This document shows, one piece after another, positions 18,683 to 26,896 of a stretch of DNA of 64,000 bases (position 1 is the stretch's first letter; every line of letters starts with the position of its first letter). Made by a program: the position numbers and the translations under genes. Source of the stretch: Hyphobacterium sp. CCMP332 (GTDB lineage Bacteria > Bacteroidota > Bacteroidia > Cytophagales > CCMP332); NCBI GenBank assembly GCA_014323545.1, contig CP058647.1, forward strand, positions 1 through 64,000, in the 5' to 3' direction. Under the pieces are notes generated by a model. The model was not told where the DNA came from, made no database searches, and worked only from the letters and a program-made list of their open reading frames with translations.

Positions 18683-19888
18683 ATGAAAGAAAAAATCATC
18701 ACAATTGGCCCTTATCATCCACTTCAGGAAGAACCCGAATTGTTTAAACTCTATTGCGATGGGGAAACGGTCAAAAACGTTGAATGGGTAACCGGTTATA
18801 ACCACAGGAGTATTGAGAAACTCAGTGAAGGAAAGACATTTGACCAATCATTTTTCCTTGTTGAAAGAGTTTGTGGAATATGCTCTACCTCTCATCCTTT
18901 TGCATTTGCCAATTGTATTGAAGAGATCGTTGGTGTAGAAATTCCCAATCGCGCCAAATACATAAGGAGCATCATAGGCGAAATGGAACGAATTCATAGT
19001 CATTTACTTTGGGTCGGTTTGGCAGGTCATTTTCTCGGATACAATACGGTTTTTATGTGGGCATGGAAATACCGCGAACCGGTTCTTGATCTCTTTGAAA
19101 TGATCTCCGGTAATCGCAACAGTTATGCCATGTTCAAAGTCGGAGGTGTGAGACGAGATATTCCAAATGATCTGATTCCAAGGGTAAGAAAAGTAGTAGC
19201 AGATGTGAAAAAGAAATGCGATCTACTGACCGGTGCAGTAATGGACGATCCGGTAATACATGCTAGGACCAAAGGAGTAGGAGTAATAAACCGCAAAGAA
19301 GTAATAGAATACGGAGCGTTGGGCCCAACGGCAAGGGCAGCAGGTGTAGAAATTGATGTGAGAAGAGATGATCCTTATGCAGCCTACGATATGGTTGATT
19401 GGAAAGTAATTACCGCGCAGCAAGGTGATGTTTTTGCCAAAGCTGAAGTGCGATTGCTGGAAATGTACGAATCTATTTCAATTATCGAGCAGTGCCTCGA
19501 TGGCCTTGAGAAATTACCGGAAGGAGATATAGAAACTCTGGTGAAAGAAATTCCGGCGGGAATTGGTTTCGGCCGTGCTGAAGCACCGCGTGGTGAAGTA
19601 TTTCACTTTGTTGAGACCGATGGATCACAATACCCCAAAAGACATAAAATACGCGCACCGAGCTATATGAATATCCCGACCTTCAAAGTTTCTGCAGTGG
19701 GACAAACGATTTCGGATTCTACAATTGCTTTAGCAGCTGTGGACCCTTGTTATTGTTGCACCGAAAGGATGGCATTTGTGTATGACTGGAAAAGTGGGAA
19801 AAAGTTATTCAACGGCGAAGACCTGATTAAATTCGGTCAATTGAAGACGGATGATGTGAAAAGAAAATTGGAAAAAAATAATTCATGA
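18683..19888 (+). CDS. mbhL: [NiFe]-hydrogenase large subunit, group 4 (MbhL/HycE/NuoD type)
   Basis: 401 residues from ATG 18683. Both NiFe-binding motifs are present: ERVCGICSTSH with Cys64/Cys67 and His71, and DPCYCCTER with Cys356/Cys359. This separates it from complex I NuoD and from the MBX/MBS sulfur-reducing enzymes, which have lost these ligands. A 39-residue tail follows Arg362-Met363; this matches the site at which HycI cleaves HycE, and a HycI homologue ends the operon. The enzyme should reduce protons or oxidise H2. An ATG at 18632 lies inside the previous gene and is less likely. Confidence 0.96.
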   Translation: MKEKIITIGPYHPLQEEPELFKLYCDGETVKNVEWVTGYNHRSIEKLSEGKTFDQSFFLVERVCGICSTSHPFAFANCIEEIVGVEIPNRAKYIRSIIGEMERIHSHLLWVGLAGHFLGYNTVFMWAWKYREPVLDLFEMISGNRNSYAMFKVGGVRRDIPNDLIPRVRKVVADVKKKCDLLTGAVMDDPVIHARTKGVGVINRKEVIEYGALGPTARAAGVEIDVRRDDPYAAYDMVDWKVITAQQGDVFAKAEVRLLEMYESISIIEQCLDGLEKLPEGDIETLVKEIPAGIGFGRAEAPRGEVFHFVETDGSQYPKRHKIRAPSYMNIPTFKVSAVGQTISDSTIALAAVDPCYCCTERMAFVYDWKSGKKLFNGEDLIKFGQLKTDDVKRKLEKNNS

Positions 19889-21729
19889 TCTACGATTTCA
19901 TCATATGGATACCCTTATTGATCGGATTTATACTCCTGATATTTCCTGAGAGAATCAAAAGCATAAAGGCGGCCATCGCTTTATTTACCGGAGTATTTGT
20001 ATTTTATCATTCTATCCTCCTTTATTTTGGATTGAGTAGTATTCAAAATTCTACAGTAGGGAAATGGCTAGCCCAACTTTTTGATTCCGAACAGGTGTCG
20101 GCTCTATTCCTTGTGGATTCACTCAACACCTTAATTGTGACATTTATTGGCTTCTTTACCTTCCTGATTCTGGTATATGCACTGGTATTTATTAGTAAGA
20201 AGGATAAATGTCCAAATTACTTCTCATTCATTCTTTTAACATTGGGTGCATCAAATGGTGCTGCATTGGCTGATAACATGTTATTATTTCTTGGATTTTG
20301 GAGTTTTTTAGCCATTTCACTGTATCAACTGATCCCCTCAAATAATAAAGAAAGCTCGGCAGCAGCTACCAAGTCCTTAATTATAATTGGCGCATCTGAT
20401 GTGATCATGCTATTCGGTATAGCTATTATATGGTCGAACACTAACTTGCTGGCCTTCTCTAAACTTAATCTTGAAACAGACAGTAGTCTGAATATAATTG
20501 CATTCATCGCATTATTAATTGGCGCATTTACCAAAGCCGGAGCATTTCCATTCCACAGTTGGATACCTGATTTTACTCAGGAAGCGCCCGCTACTTCATC
20601 GGCCTATTTGCCTGCTTCGCTGGATAAATTACTAGGTATTTATTTCATGGCGCGATTAATCAATGATGTGTTTACAGTAAATCAATGGCTGACACTTGCT
20701 ATAATCATTGTGGGGGTTTCAACTATCATCAGCGGTGTGATGATGGCTTTGATACAGCACGATTACAAGAAATTGTTAGGTTTTCATGCCGTTTCTCAGG
20801 TGGGTTATATGATTACCGGACTCGGTTTGGGTTCTGCTCTGGGCTTAATTGGTGGGCTTTTCCATATGATTAATAATGCACTCTATAAAAGTGGTCTTTT
20901 CCTTTCCGCAGGTAGTGTTGAGAAACAAAGTGGCCATCGTAAAATTGAAGATCTGGGTGGATTGTCTAAAAATATGCCGGTAACCTTTGTTTCGGCACTG
21001 GTATTTGCCCTGGCCATTAGTGGAATTCCTCCAATGAATGGCTTTGCCTCAAAATGGATTATTTATCAGGCCATTATCGATTTTGGCAAGACTCCCGGAA
21101 TAGCAAATAATCTGTGGATATTATGGCTTGCATTAGCCGTAATTGGTTCGGCGCTCACACTGGCGAGTTTTATAAAATTTATTTCAGGAATATTCCTTGG
21201 AAGACAAAAAGAGGAATTAGTCAATGTGAAGGAGGCCAAGATCCTGATGCAGATTCCTATGCTGATTATTGCTGTTTTCTGTATTGGATTCGGCGTTTTT
21301 GCCACAAATTATGTGGTGCCATTTTTATTTAAAGATATTGTTCCGAGCACATCATATATCGGCACATGGAATTCTGTGCAGGTAAGTTTGCTCATTGTCC
21401 TGTCTATAGTGATGGGATTAATAATATATGCTCTGACGAATGTTAAGGGCTTCAGACGTGATGAAAGTTTTGTAGGAGGGGAAATGATGTCTGACAAAGG
21501 CGTTTATGAAGTAACTGGTTTTTATAAAACCATTAGTGATGCCAAACCGCTTTCCTTTATCTATCATAAAGCAGAACACAAGTGGTTTGATATCTACGAG
21601 CTCTCTAAAACAGGAGTATTACGGCTAACGCAGCTTCTGAAAAGAGCTCACCATGGAGTGTTACAGACCTATGCTATCTGGCTAATTATAGGACTGATTT
21701 TAATGATGATCCTTTTACTCTTATTCTAA
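19885..21729 (+). CDS. NuoL/MrpA N-terminal-like antiporter subunit
   Basis: 614 residues, about 14-16 membrane helices, starting 4 bases before the large-subunit stop. It belongs to the proton-conducting NuoL/M/N-MrpA/D family. TM7 Lys217 ([20 protein letters not shown]), TM8 Lys248 (SLDKLLG) and the [18 protein letters not shown] block are present. At the position of the usual TM5 glutamate (FWE in MrpA/NuoL) there is Ser140 ([13 protein letters not shown]). The next gene carries the separated C-terminal MrpA region. It may form an altered or non-pumping half-channel beside the MrpD subunit. Confidence 0.88.
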   Translation: MIYDFIIWIPLLIGFILLIFPERIKSIKAAIALFTGVFVFYHSILLYFGLSSIQNSTVGKWLAQLFDSEQVSALFLVDSLNTLIVTFIGFFTFLILVYALVFISKKDKCPNYFSFILLTLGASNGAALADNMLLFLGFWSFLAISLYQLIPSNNKESSAAATKSLIIIGASDVIMLFGIAIIWSNTNLLAFSKLNLETDSSLNIIAFIALLIGAFTKAGAFPFHSWIPDFTQEAPATSSAYLPASLDKLLGIYFMARLINDVFTVNQWLTLAIIIVGVSTIISGVMMALIQHDYKKLLGFHAVSQVGYMITGLGLGSALGLIGGLFHMINNALYKSGLFLSAGSVEKQSGHRKIEDLGGLSKNMPVTFVSALVFALAISGIPPMNGFASKWIIYQAIIDFGKTPGIANNLWILWLALAVIGSALTLASFIKFISGIFLGRQKEELVNVKEAKILMQIPMLIIAVFCIGFGVFATNYVVPFLFKDIVPSTSYIGTWNSVQVSLLIVLSIVMGLIIYALTNVKGFRRDESFVGGEMMSDKGVYEVTGFYKTISDAKPLSFIYHKAEHKWFDIYELSKTGVLRLTQLLKRAHHGVLQTYAIWLIIGLILMMILLLLF

Positions 21730-21733
21730 AACT

Positions 21734-22312
21734 ATGGATGTGCTAATTTCCATAATACTTGTAATAATGATTCTGGGAGCAGTATTTGCTTTAAATGCAA
21801 GAGACTTGCTATCTGCAGTAATTTCAACCGGTTTGGTGGGTTACAGTCTTGTAATCTGTTTTTTGCTCTTAAAAGCTCCTGACCTTGCTATAGTTCAGAT
21901 TGTCGTTGAAACGATCACCTTGGTCATCATGATTGCAGTGGTATTAGATAGTTCCAAAGAAGAACTAAGAGAAAAAACCCTGATCAATTTGAAGGGTGTT
22001 AGCTATATCAATTTCCGCTATGTTTTGAACCTGCTTATGATCACTTCATTCGGGTGTATTCTATTTTATTTCTTTTTCGAATCTATTGAACTCATGGCAC
22101 CTTTAGGTGAACACATTACCAGGATGTCAACAGCCTATATTAAAATGGCTGCAGAAAAAACCGGAAGCGCAAATCTTGTAACCGGTATCCTATTTGATTT
22201 TAGGGGATATGATACGCTTGGTGAAGCCACGATATTATTTACTGCTGTAATTGGCGTAATCACAGTATTACGGATTTACGGCAGGAAGAAAGATAAATTA
22301 GTAAATCAATGA
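21734..22312 (+). CDS. MrpA C-terminal / MbhD-MbhE-like membrane subunit
   Basis: 192 residues with about six membrane helices. The first half carries a DUF4040/MbhD signature ([20 protein letters not shown]), the second an MbhE/MrpA-tail signature ([20 protein letters not shown]). In typical Mrp antiporters both are the tail of MrpA; in archaeal Mbh they are two separate proteins. Here they form one protein. In Mbh and Mrp structures this region lies near the proposed sodium pathway. It overlaps the next gene by 4 bases. Confidence 0.87.
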   Translation: MDVLISIILVIMILGAVFALNARDLLSAVISTGLVGYSLVICFLLLKAPDLAIVQIVVETITLVIMIAVVLDSSKEELREKTLINLKGVSYINFRYVLNLLMITSFGCILFYFFFESIELMAPLGEHITRMSTAYIKMAAEKTGSANLVTGILFDFRGYDTLGEATILFTAVIGVITVLRIYGRKKDKLVNQ

Positions 22313-22746
22313 AAGGCATGACCCTCATAGTGAAAACGGTAGTCAGAATAATGGCAGGGGTGATTTTCATTTATGGCATGTACATTATTCTTCATGGCCA
22401 TTTAACACCGGGTGGAGGATTTGCAGGTGGAGCTGTAATCGCAGGATCATTGGTATTACTTGTTCTGGCATTTGGAAGTGATAAGCTAAATCTAAAATTG
22501 AAGGAAAAAGGATCAGCCATTTTTGAAAGTCTGGCACTCCTGGCTTTTATCACTTTGGCATTAATCGGATTTGGTATTGGAATGCATGTGTTTTTTGGTA
22601 ATTACTTACCAAAAGGAGAAATCGGAGAATTAATCAGCGCAGGCACCATCCCGCTATACAATATCGCAATAGGAGTGGAGGTTGCGGCAGCATTGTTCAC
22701 TATTTTTTTAGCATTGGTAATATTTAAGGAGGAGGTGAAGTCATGA
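22309..22746 (+). CDS. mrpB: MrpB/MbhF-like subunit
   Basis: 145 residues, four membrane helices. The family signature [19 protein letters not shown] lies near residue 27. It is part of the Mrp cation/proton antiporter module attached to the hydrogenase. Its start overlaps the preceding stop (ATGA), and its stop overlaps the mrpC start. Confidence 0.92.
   Translation: MKGMTLIVKTVVRIMAGVIFIYGMYIILHGHLTPGGGFAGGAVIAGSLVLLVLAFGSDKLNLKLKEKGSAIFESLALLAFITLALIGFGIGMHVFFGNYLPKGEIGELISAGTIPLYNIAIGVEVAAALFTIFLALVIFKEEVKS
22731..22735 (+). promoter_or_regulatory. Strong Shine-Dalgarno before mrpC
   Basis: GGAGG, in the context AAGGAGGAGGTGA, lies 7 bases before the mrpC ATG (22743), inside the mrpB coding end. 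Such a perfect site is unusual for Bacteroidota genes and is not seen before most other genes in this window. Confidence 0.7.
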
Positions 22747-23081
22747 CAGTGTTTATATTGTGTTTTGTGCTTTTCCTTGTCGGACTTTACGGAGTCCTTA
22801 CAAAGAGAAATGTAATCAAGATCGTTATAAGTCTGGCGATTATGGAAATAAGCATCTTTCTATTACTCGCATTGATAGGCTATGTAGATATGGGAGATGC
22901 GCCGATAATAGTAAATGGATCGGAACAGAAGATTTTTGTTGACCCACTGCCTCAGGCAATGGTTCTTACAGCTATTGTAATCGGTCTGGCAACGAATGCC
23001 ATGCTCCTTGCAATGGCCATTAGACTGTATCGCAAATACGGCACATTTGATATTCGTGAAATGAGAAACTTAAAAGGTTAA
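22743..23081 (+). CDS. mrpC: MrpC/MbhG-like (NuoK-type) subunit
   Basis: 112 residues with three membrane helices, homologous to NuoK/MrpC. The conserved block DPLPQAMVLTAIVIGLATNA starts near residue 67. In complex I and Mrp this subunit continues the charged central axis. It ends 3 bases before mrpD. Confidence 0.93.
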   Translation: MTVFILCFVLFLVGLYGVLTKRNVIKIVISLAIMEISIFLLLALIGYVDMGDAPIIVNGSEQKIFVDPLPQAMVLTAIVIGLATNAMLLAMAIRLYRKYGTFDIREMRNLKG

Positions 23082-23084
23082 TCC

Positions 23085-24623
23085 ATGGAATCTTATATTC
23101 TACCATTATTCGTTGTATTGCCTTTGGCCGCCGCATTTATCATACCGGTAATGGGTAGATTTTTCATTGGATTCCCAAGAATAAAGGCATCCTTTATATT
23201 TTTGGTGTTGACGCTTTTTAGTCTTTATGCCATGCTTTACTGGGACAGACAAAGGGTGGTTTATGCTATTGGCGGATGGGGGGCTCTTGATTCTATTCCT
23301 ATTGGTATTTATCTCGTTTATGATGGTTTTAGCTCCTTTATGCTCGGTATTGTAAACTTCATTGCCTTTCTAGCGGCATTCTTCGCCATAGGCTATATCA
23401 AAAAATATACGGCAGAGACGAATTTCTATACCTTGCTATGTCTTATGATAGCGGGAATGAATGGTGTGATCCTCTCCGGAGACCTTTTTAATCTTTACGT
23501 TTTTCTCGAGATCGCCGCAATCTCTTCATATGCTCTCGTGGCATTTGGAGTGGAAAAAGAAGAACTCGAGGCTTCGTTTAAATATATGGTTTTGGGCGGA
23601 TTGGCATCTATGATCATTCTGTTTGCCATTGCCATGATCTACTGGGCAAGTAGCACCTTGAACATCGCGGATATTTCGAAGGTATTGGCCGGTTCTGAAG
23701 GATCCTACTTAGTCGTATTTATTCAAATCCTATTAATCGTCGGATTTGGTTTGAAGTCAGCAATTGTTCCTTTCCATGCCTGGCTACCAGATGCGCATTC
23801 ATCGGCACCATCACCAATTTCATCCTTGTTATCAGGAATTTTGATCAAGGCTATTGGTGTATATGTTTTAATTAGACTGTTTTTCAATATGTTCATCATC
23901 TCTTATGAGATCGCAATCACATTTACCGTATTGGGTATTTTATCCATTATTGTTGGCGGTTTGATGGCTATCGGACAGTGGGATTACAAAAGATTGCTGG
24001 CTTATTCAAGTATTAGTCAGGTTGGATATATATTCACAGGACTGGGAGTGGGGATGATAGTCATTTCAAATGGAGAAAGCATGAGCATAGCCTCAATGGC
24101 TATTTTTGGTGCCTTGTTCCATTTAGTCAATCACGCGGTTTTTAAAAGCCTGATGTTTATGAATGCCGGTTCGATTGAACATGCTACGGGTATACGGGAC
24201 TTAAGACTACTCGGTGGTCTCGGTAAATTGATGCCTGTAACCTCCGCTACTTCATTTAGTGGTTCAATGGCTATTTCCGGTTTGCCACCATTTAGCGGAT
24301 TTTTCAGCAAATTGGTAATCATTATAGCTGCAGTGCAGGCACAATTATATACTGTGGCATTCATTGCTGCCATTATGAGTGTGATAACGCTCGGTTATTT
24401 CTTGAAATTCCATAGGGAATCATTTGCAGCAGAACCAAGATCAAATTTCAGCGCTAAGCGGAATTTACCATTTAGTATGAAAGCACCTATGATTGTTTTA
24501 GCATCCATGTGTCTGCTTTTAAGTGCAGTTATGATTCCGCAATTGCGTGAAATGCTATTTGCGCCTGCAGTGGATTCACTTTTGGAATTGACATCTTATT
24601 CATCACAAATTCTGGGAGGTTGA
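23085..24623 (+). CDS. mrpD: MrpD/MbhH-like antiporter subunit
   Basis: 512 residues, about 14 membrane helices. Unlike the first antiporter subunit of the operon it keeps the complete ion-pathway set: TM5 Glu142 (NLYVFLEIAAISSYAL), TM7 Lys in GFGLKSAIVPFHAWLPDAH, a TM8 Lys in GILIKAIGVY, and WDYKRLLAYSSISQVGY. It is therefore the best candidate for the proton- or sodium-translocating unit. Its stop TGA is followed after one base by the mrpE start. Confidence 0.94.
   Translation: MESYILPLFVVLPLAAAFIIPVMGRFFIGFPRIKASFIFLVLTLFSLYAMLYWDRQRVVYAIGGWGALDSIPIGIYLVYDGFSSFMLGIVNFIAFLAAFFAIGYIKKYTAETNFYTLLCLMIAGMNGVILSGDLFNLYVFLEIAAISSYALVAFGVEKEELEASFKYMVLGGLASMIILFAIAMIYWASSTLNIADISKVLAGSEGSYLVVFIQILLIVGFGLKSAIVPFHAWLPDAHSSAPSPISSLLSGILIKAIGVYVLIRLFFNMFIISYEIAITFTVLGILSIIVGGLMAIGQWDYKRLLAYSSISQVGYIFTGLGVGMIVISNGESMSIASMAIFGALFHLVNHAVFKSLMFMNAGSIEHATGIRDLRLLGGLGKLMPVTSATSFSGSMAISGLPPFSGFFSKLVIIIAAVQAQLYTVAFIAAIMSVITLGYFLKFHRESFAAEPRSNFSAKRNLPFSMKAPMIVLASMCLLLSAVMIPQLREMLFAPAVDSLLELTSYSSQILGG
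24614..24619 (+). promoter_or_regulatory. Strong Shine-Dalgarno before mrpE
   Basis: GGGAGG lies 5 bases before the mrpE ATG (24625), within the last codons of mrpD. Confidence 0.6.
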
Positions 24624-24624
24624 C

Positions 24625-25110
24625 ATGAAAAAACTGGCATATATTATAATCGGATTTGGCCTTTGGATGATTTTCACATTCAAGCTCAGTTGGGAAAATA
24701 TTATTGTCGGTATCCTTGTTTCGACCATAACAGTATTCCTTTTTGGAAAATATTTTGTTCAGGATCTCAGCAAATTGCTCGAACCAAAGAGGTATTACTG
24801 GTTTATTGTGTATTTATTCGTGTTTATCTGGGAATGCATTAAGGCCAATTTTGATGTGGCTTATAGGGTATTACATCCTGACCTTCCTATAAAACCCGGT
24901 ATTGTGAAAACCAGGACTACATTGAAAACAGATGTTGCCAAAACCACATTGGCCAATTCCATAACAATGACACCCGGAACCATCACAATGGATATTATTA
25001 ATGATGACATTTATATACACTGGATTTATGTGAGAAGTACCGATCCAAATGAATACGGAGAAAGAATTGTAGGAAAATTTGAAAAGTACATAAAAAAGAT
25101 ATTTGAATAA
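24625..25110 (+). CDS. mrpE: MrpE/MbhA-like subunit
   Basis: 161 residues with two or three N-terminal membrane helices and a C-terminal cytoplasmic domain. The MrpE signature TTLANSITMTPGTITMDI lies near residue 110, followed by IYIHWIYVRS. The family is required for assembly of Mrp-type antiporters, and MbhA plays the same part in Mbh. A 6-base gap follows before mrpF. Confidence 0.93.
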   Translation: MKKLAYIIIGFGLWMIFTFKLSWENIIVGILVSTITVFLFGKYFVQDLSKLLEPKRYYWFIVYLFVFIWECIKANFDVAYRVLHPDLPIKPGIVKTRTTLKTDVAKTTLANSITMTPGTITMDIINDDIYIHWIYVRSTDPNEYGERIVGKFEKYIKKIFE

Positions 25111-25116
25111 TAAGAT

Positions 25117-25383
25117 ATGACTGAATTCCTCAACATACTGCTTTACATACAAATTGGATTGGTATTGCTCTGTCTTTACAGGATTGTGAGAGGGCCATCC
25201 ATTGCAGATCGCATGGTGGGGATCGATATTTTTGGAATCCTGGTTGTAGGCATTTGCGCAATTATCGCGATTCAGACCGACAGAATGTTTATTCTGGATA
25301 TCGGTATTGCATGGATCATATTGAGTTTTGTAGGAACACTAAGCCTGGCGAAATACCTGGGAGGAAGGAGGCTCAATGACTAG
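25117..25383 (+). CDS. mrpF: MrpF/MbhB-like subunit
   Basis: 88 residues, three membrane helices, with the MrpF motif RIVRGPSIADRMVGIDIFG near residue 22 containing the conserved Pro and Asp. It overlaps mrpG by 8 bases. Confidence 0.92.
   Translation: MTEFLNILLYIQIGLVLLCLYRIVRGPSIADRMVGIDIFGILVVGICAIIAIQTDRMFILDIGIAWIILSFVGTLSLAKYLGGRRLND
25367..25371 (+). promoter_or_regulatory. Strong Shine-Dalgarno before mrpG
   Basis: GGAGG, in the context GGAAGGAGG, lies 4 bases before the mrpG ATG (25376), inside the mrpF coding end. Confidence 0.6.
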
Positions 25384-25789
25384 TATATTCGCAGCAATAT
25401 TGCTTGGAATAGGAGTTTTATTCAATTTATTTGGATGTATCGGCTTAGTACGTTTGCCCGATGTATACAATCGACTCCAATCTGCTACCAAATGTGTGAC
25501 ACTTGGAACATGTAGCATATTATTAAGCGTGCTTATCTACTATGGCTTTAACAGTATAGGTGTAAAAGCACTGATAGCCATACCTTTATTATTTTTTTCA
25601 GCCACGGTTGCAGCACATGCATTAGCACGTGGATCATATCAATTTGGTATAAGGCTAGGGGAGAAAACGGTGGTGGATCATTACAAAGACAGAAAAACCT
25701 TAGAAGAAGGAGGTAAAAATGAAATATCCGAAGATAAGAGAGATCAGGGAAGCACTGGTATCCCTGTTCACACCGGCATACACAAATAA
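25376..25789 (+). CDS. mrpG: MrpG/MbhC-like subunit
   Basis: 137 residues. Three membrane helices hold the MrpG motif GLVRLPDVYNRLQSATKCVT near residue 21, then LLFFSATVAAHALARGSY. The hydrophilic C-terminal tail is longer than usual, and its last 71 bases overlap the next gene in another frame. The Shine-Dalgarno and start of that gene therefore sit within the mrpG tail, so the tail sequence is probably shaped by the downstream gene. Confidence 0.9.
   Translation: MTSIFAAILLGIGVLFNLFGCIGLVRLPDVYNRLQSATKCVTLGTCSILLSVLIYYGFNSIGVKALIAIPLLFFSATVAAHALARGSYQFGIRLGEKTVVDHYKDRKTLEEGGKNEISEDKRDQGSTGIPVHTGIHK
25707..25714 (+). promoter_or_regulatory. Strong Shine-Dalgarno before the NuoI-like gene
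   Basis: AAGGAGGT lies 4 bases before the ATG at 25719. It supports that start although it lies 71 bases before the end of mrpG. Confidence 0.7.
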
Positions 25790-26333
25790 ATTTCCATACA
25801 AGGACCATATACCTGAAGTAGGATTCAGGGGCAAACCTGTGGTGGATGAAGAATACTGTGTGGGTTGTGAAACCTGTGCTAATGTATGTCCCTCGCATGC
25901 CATAACTTTTGAAGACCAGAAGGAGAGAGGCCTCAGGATTATTACGCGGGATTATGGGAAGTGTATTTTTTGCGGACAATGCGAAGATCATTGTATTACG
26001 GGTAAAGGTGTGAAATTGTCGAAAAGTATATATGACCTCGCAACATTGGATACAGCAGAATTAGTTGAAAAACAGGAACGAGAACTGGTAATATGCGACG
26101 GCTGTGGTACGGTGATTACAACAAAGGAGCATTTACAATTTTTGAGAAATAAACTCGGCCCACGCTATTATTCCAGTATTTTAAATCTTAACGTTCTGAA
26201 TAGAGATCTCGAATTGGCAAAGGAAGAGGATACAAAAGTGGAAGTAAAAGACTGGTTGAAAAGGAAGGATATGTTCAATAACCTCTGTCCCAATTGTTTA
26301 AGAAAAATTCAGGTGAAAAATTTAATGGGCTAA
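25719..26333 (+). CDS. mbhN: NuoI-like ferredoxin subunit with C-terminal Cys4 site (MbhN/HycF type)
   Basis: 204 residues. Two [4Fe-4S] clusters are encoded by CVGCETCANVCP and CIFCGQCEDHC (about residues 47-90), as in NuoI, MbhN, HycF and EchF. Beyond residue 120 there is an extra region with two CxxC pairs, CDGCGTVITT and NLCPNCLRKI, about 60 residues apart, which could hold zinc or iron. HycF-like proteins sometimes carry such a tail. It completes the electron path between the ferredoxin/HydBG side and the NuoB-like subunit. Confidence 0.9.
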   Translation: MKYPKIREIREALVSLFTPAYTNKFPYKDHIPEVGFRGKPVVDEEYCVGCETCANVCPSHAITFEDQKERGLRIITRDYGKCIFCGQCEDHCITGKGVKLSKSIYDLATLDTAELVEKQERELVICDGCGTVITTKEHLQFLRNKLGPRYYSSILNLNVLNRDLELAKEEDTKVEVKDWLKRKDMFNNLCPNCLRKIQVKNLMG

Positions 26334-26340
26334 AGTCAGA

Positions 26341-26802
26341 ATGACAAAAATCCCGTATGATTTGAAATTGGATCAAAAAATAAGGCGAATCCTGCTCGAT
26401 AAAATACCATTATTTGTAGGCGTTGGGAATGTTTTCAAACACGATGACGGTATTGGAGTATATATTGCTGAGGAGCTAAAAAAAGACAAAGAAAATGTCA
26501 TAATAGCCGAAATGAGTATAGAAAAGTTTATCGGCAAGATAAATAATACCCAGCACGATGTTCTCGTGATTATAGATGCTATTAGTTTCAATAAGGAGGT
26601 CGGCTATGTTGATATAGTACCGGTTTCGAAAATTCTGGATCAGACTTCTTCAACACATAATCTATCTTTAAAAAGAATAGCCGAGTTTTTTGATAAACCC
26701 GTTTATATTCTCGGCATCCAACCCGCAGATGTATCGGCAGGAGAGGGCTTTTCAAATCAAATAAAGAAGAGCGCCAATGAACTATTGGGACTTTTATTGT
26801 AA
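26341..26802 (+). CDS. hycI: HycI-type hydrogenase maturation endopeptidase
   Basis: 153 residues. It has the family pattern GVGNVFKHDDGIGVYIAEEL (nickel-sensing Asp in the DDG stretch), VLVIIDAIS with the second Asp, and a STHNLSLKRI segment with the His. These proteases remove the C-terminal tail of the large subunit after nickel insertion. It is the last gene of the operon, 7 bases after the NuoI-like gene. No hypA-F or slyD genes are in the window, so the other maturation genes must lie elsewhere. Confidence 0.93.
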   Translation: MTKIPYDLKLDQKIRRILLDKIPLFVGVGNVFKHDDGIGVYIAEELKKDKENVIIAEMSIEKFIGKINNTQHDVLVIIDAISFNKEVGYVDIVPVSKILDQTSSTHNLSLKRIAEFFDKPVYILGIQPADVSAGEGFSNQIKKSANELLGLLL

Positions 26803-26896
26803 CTGCAATAAATGACCTTAACTCGGTTTGGCTAAAATATCAATGCCAGTTCGCAAGTTTCTGATTAAAAATTTGAAATAGCATTGGGGATTTATT

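Noticed and set aside
18683-19888. Reading the complex as MBX/MBS sulfur reductase or true complex I
   Set aside because: Those large subunits lack the NiFe cysteines, while both CxxC motifs are present here, along with a maturation protease gene.
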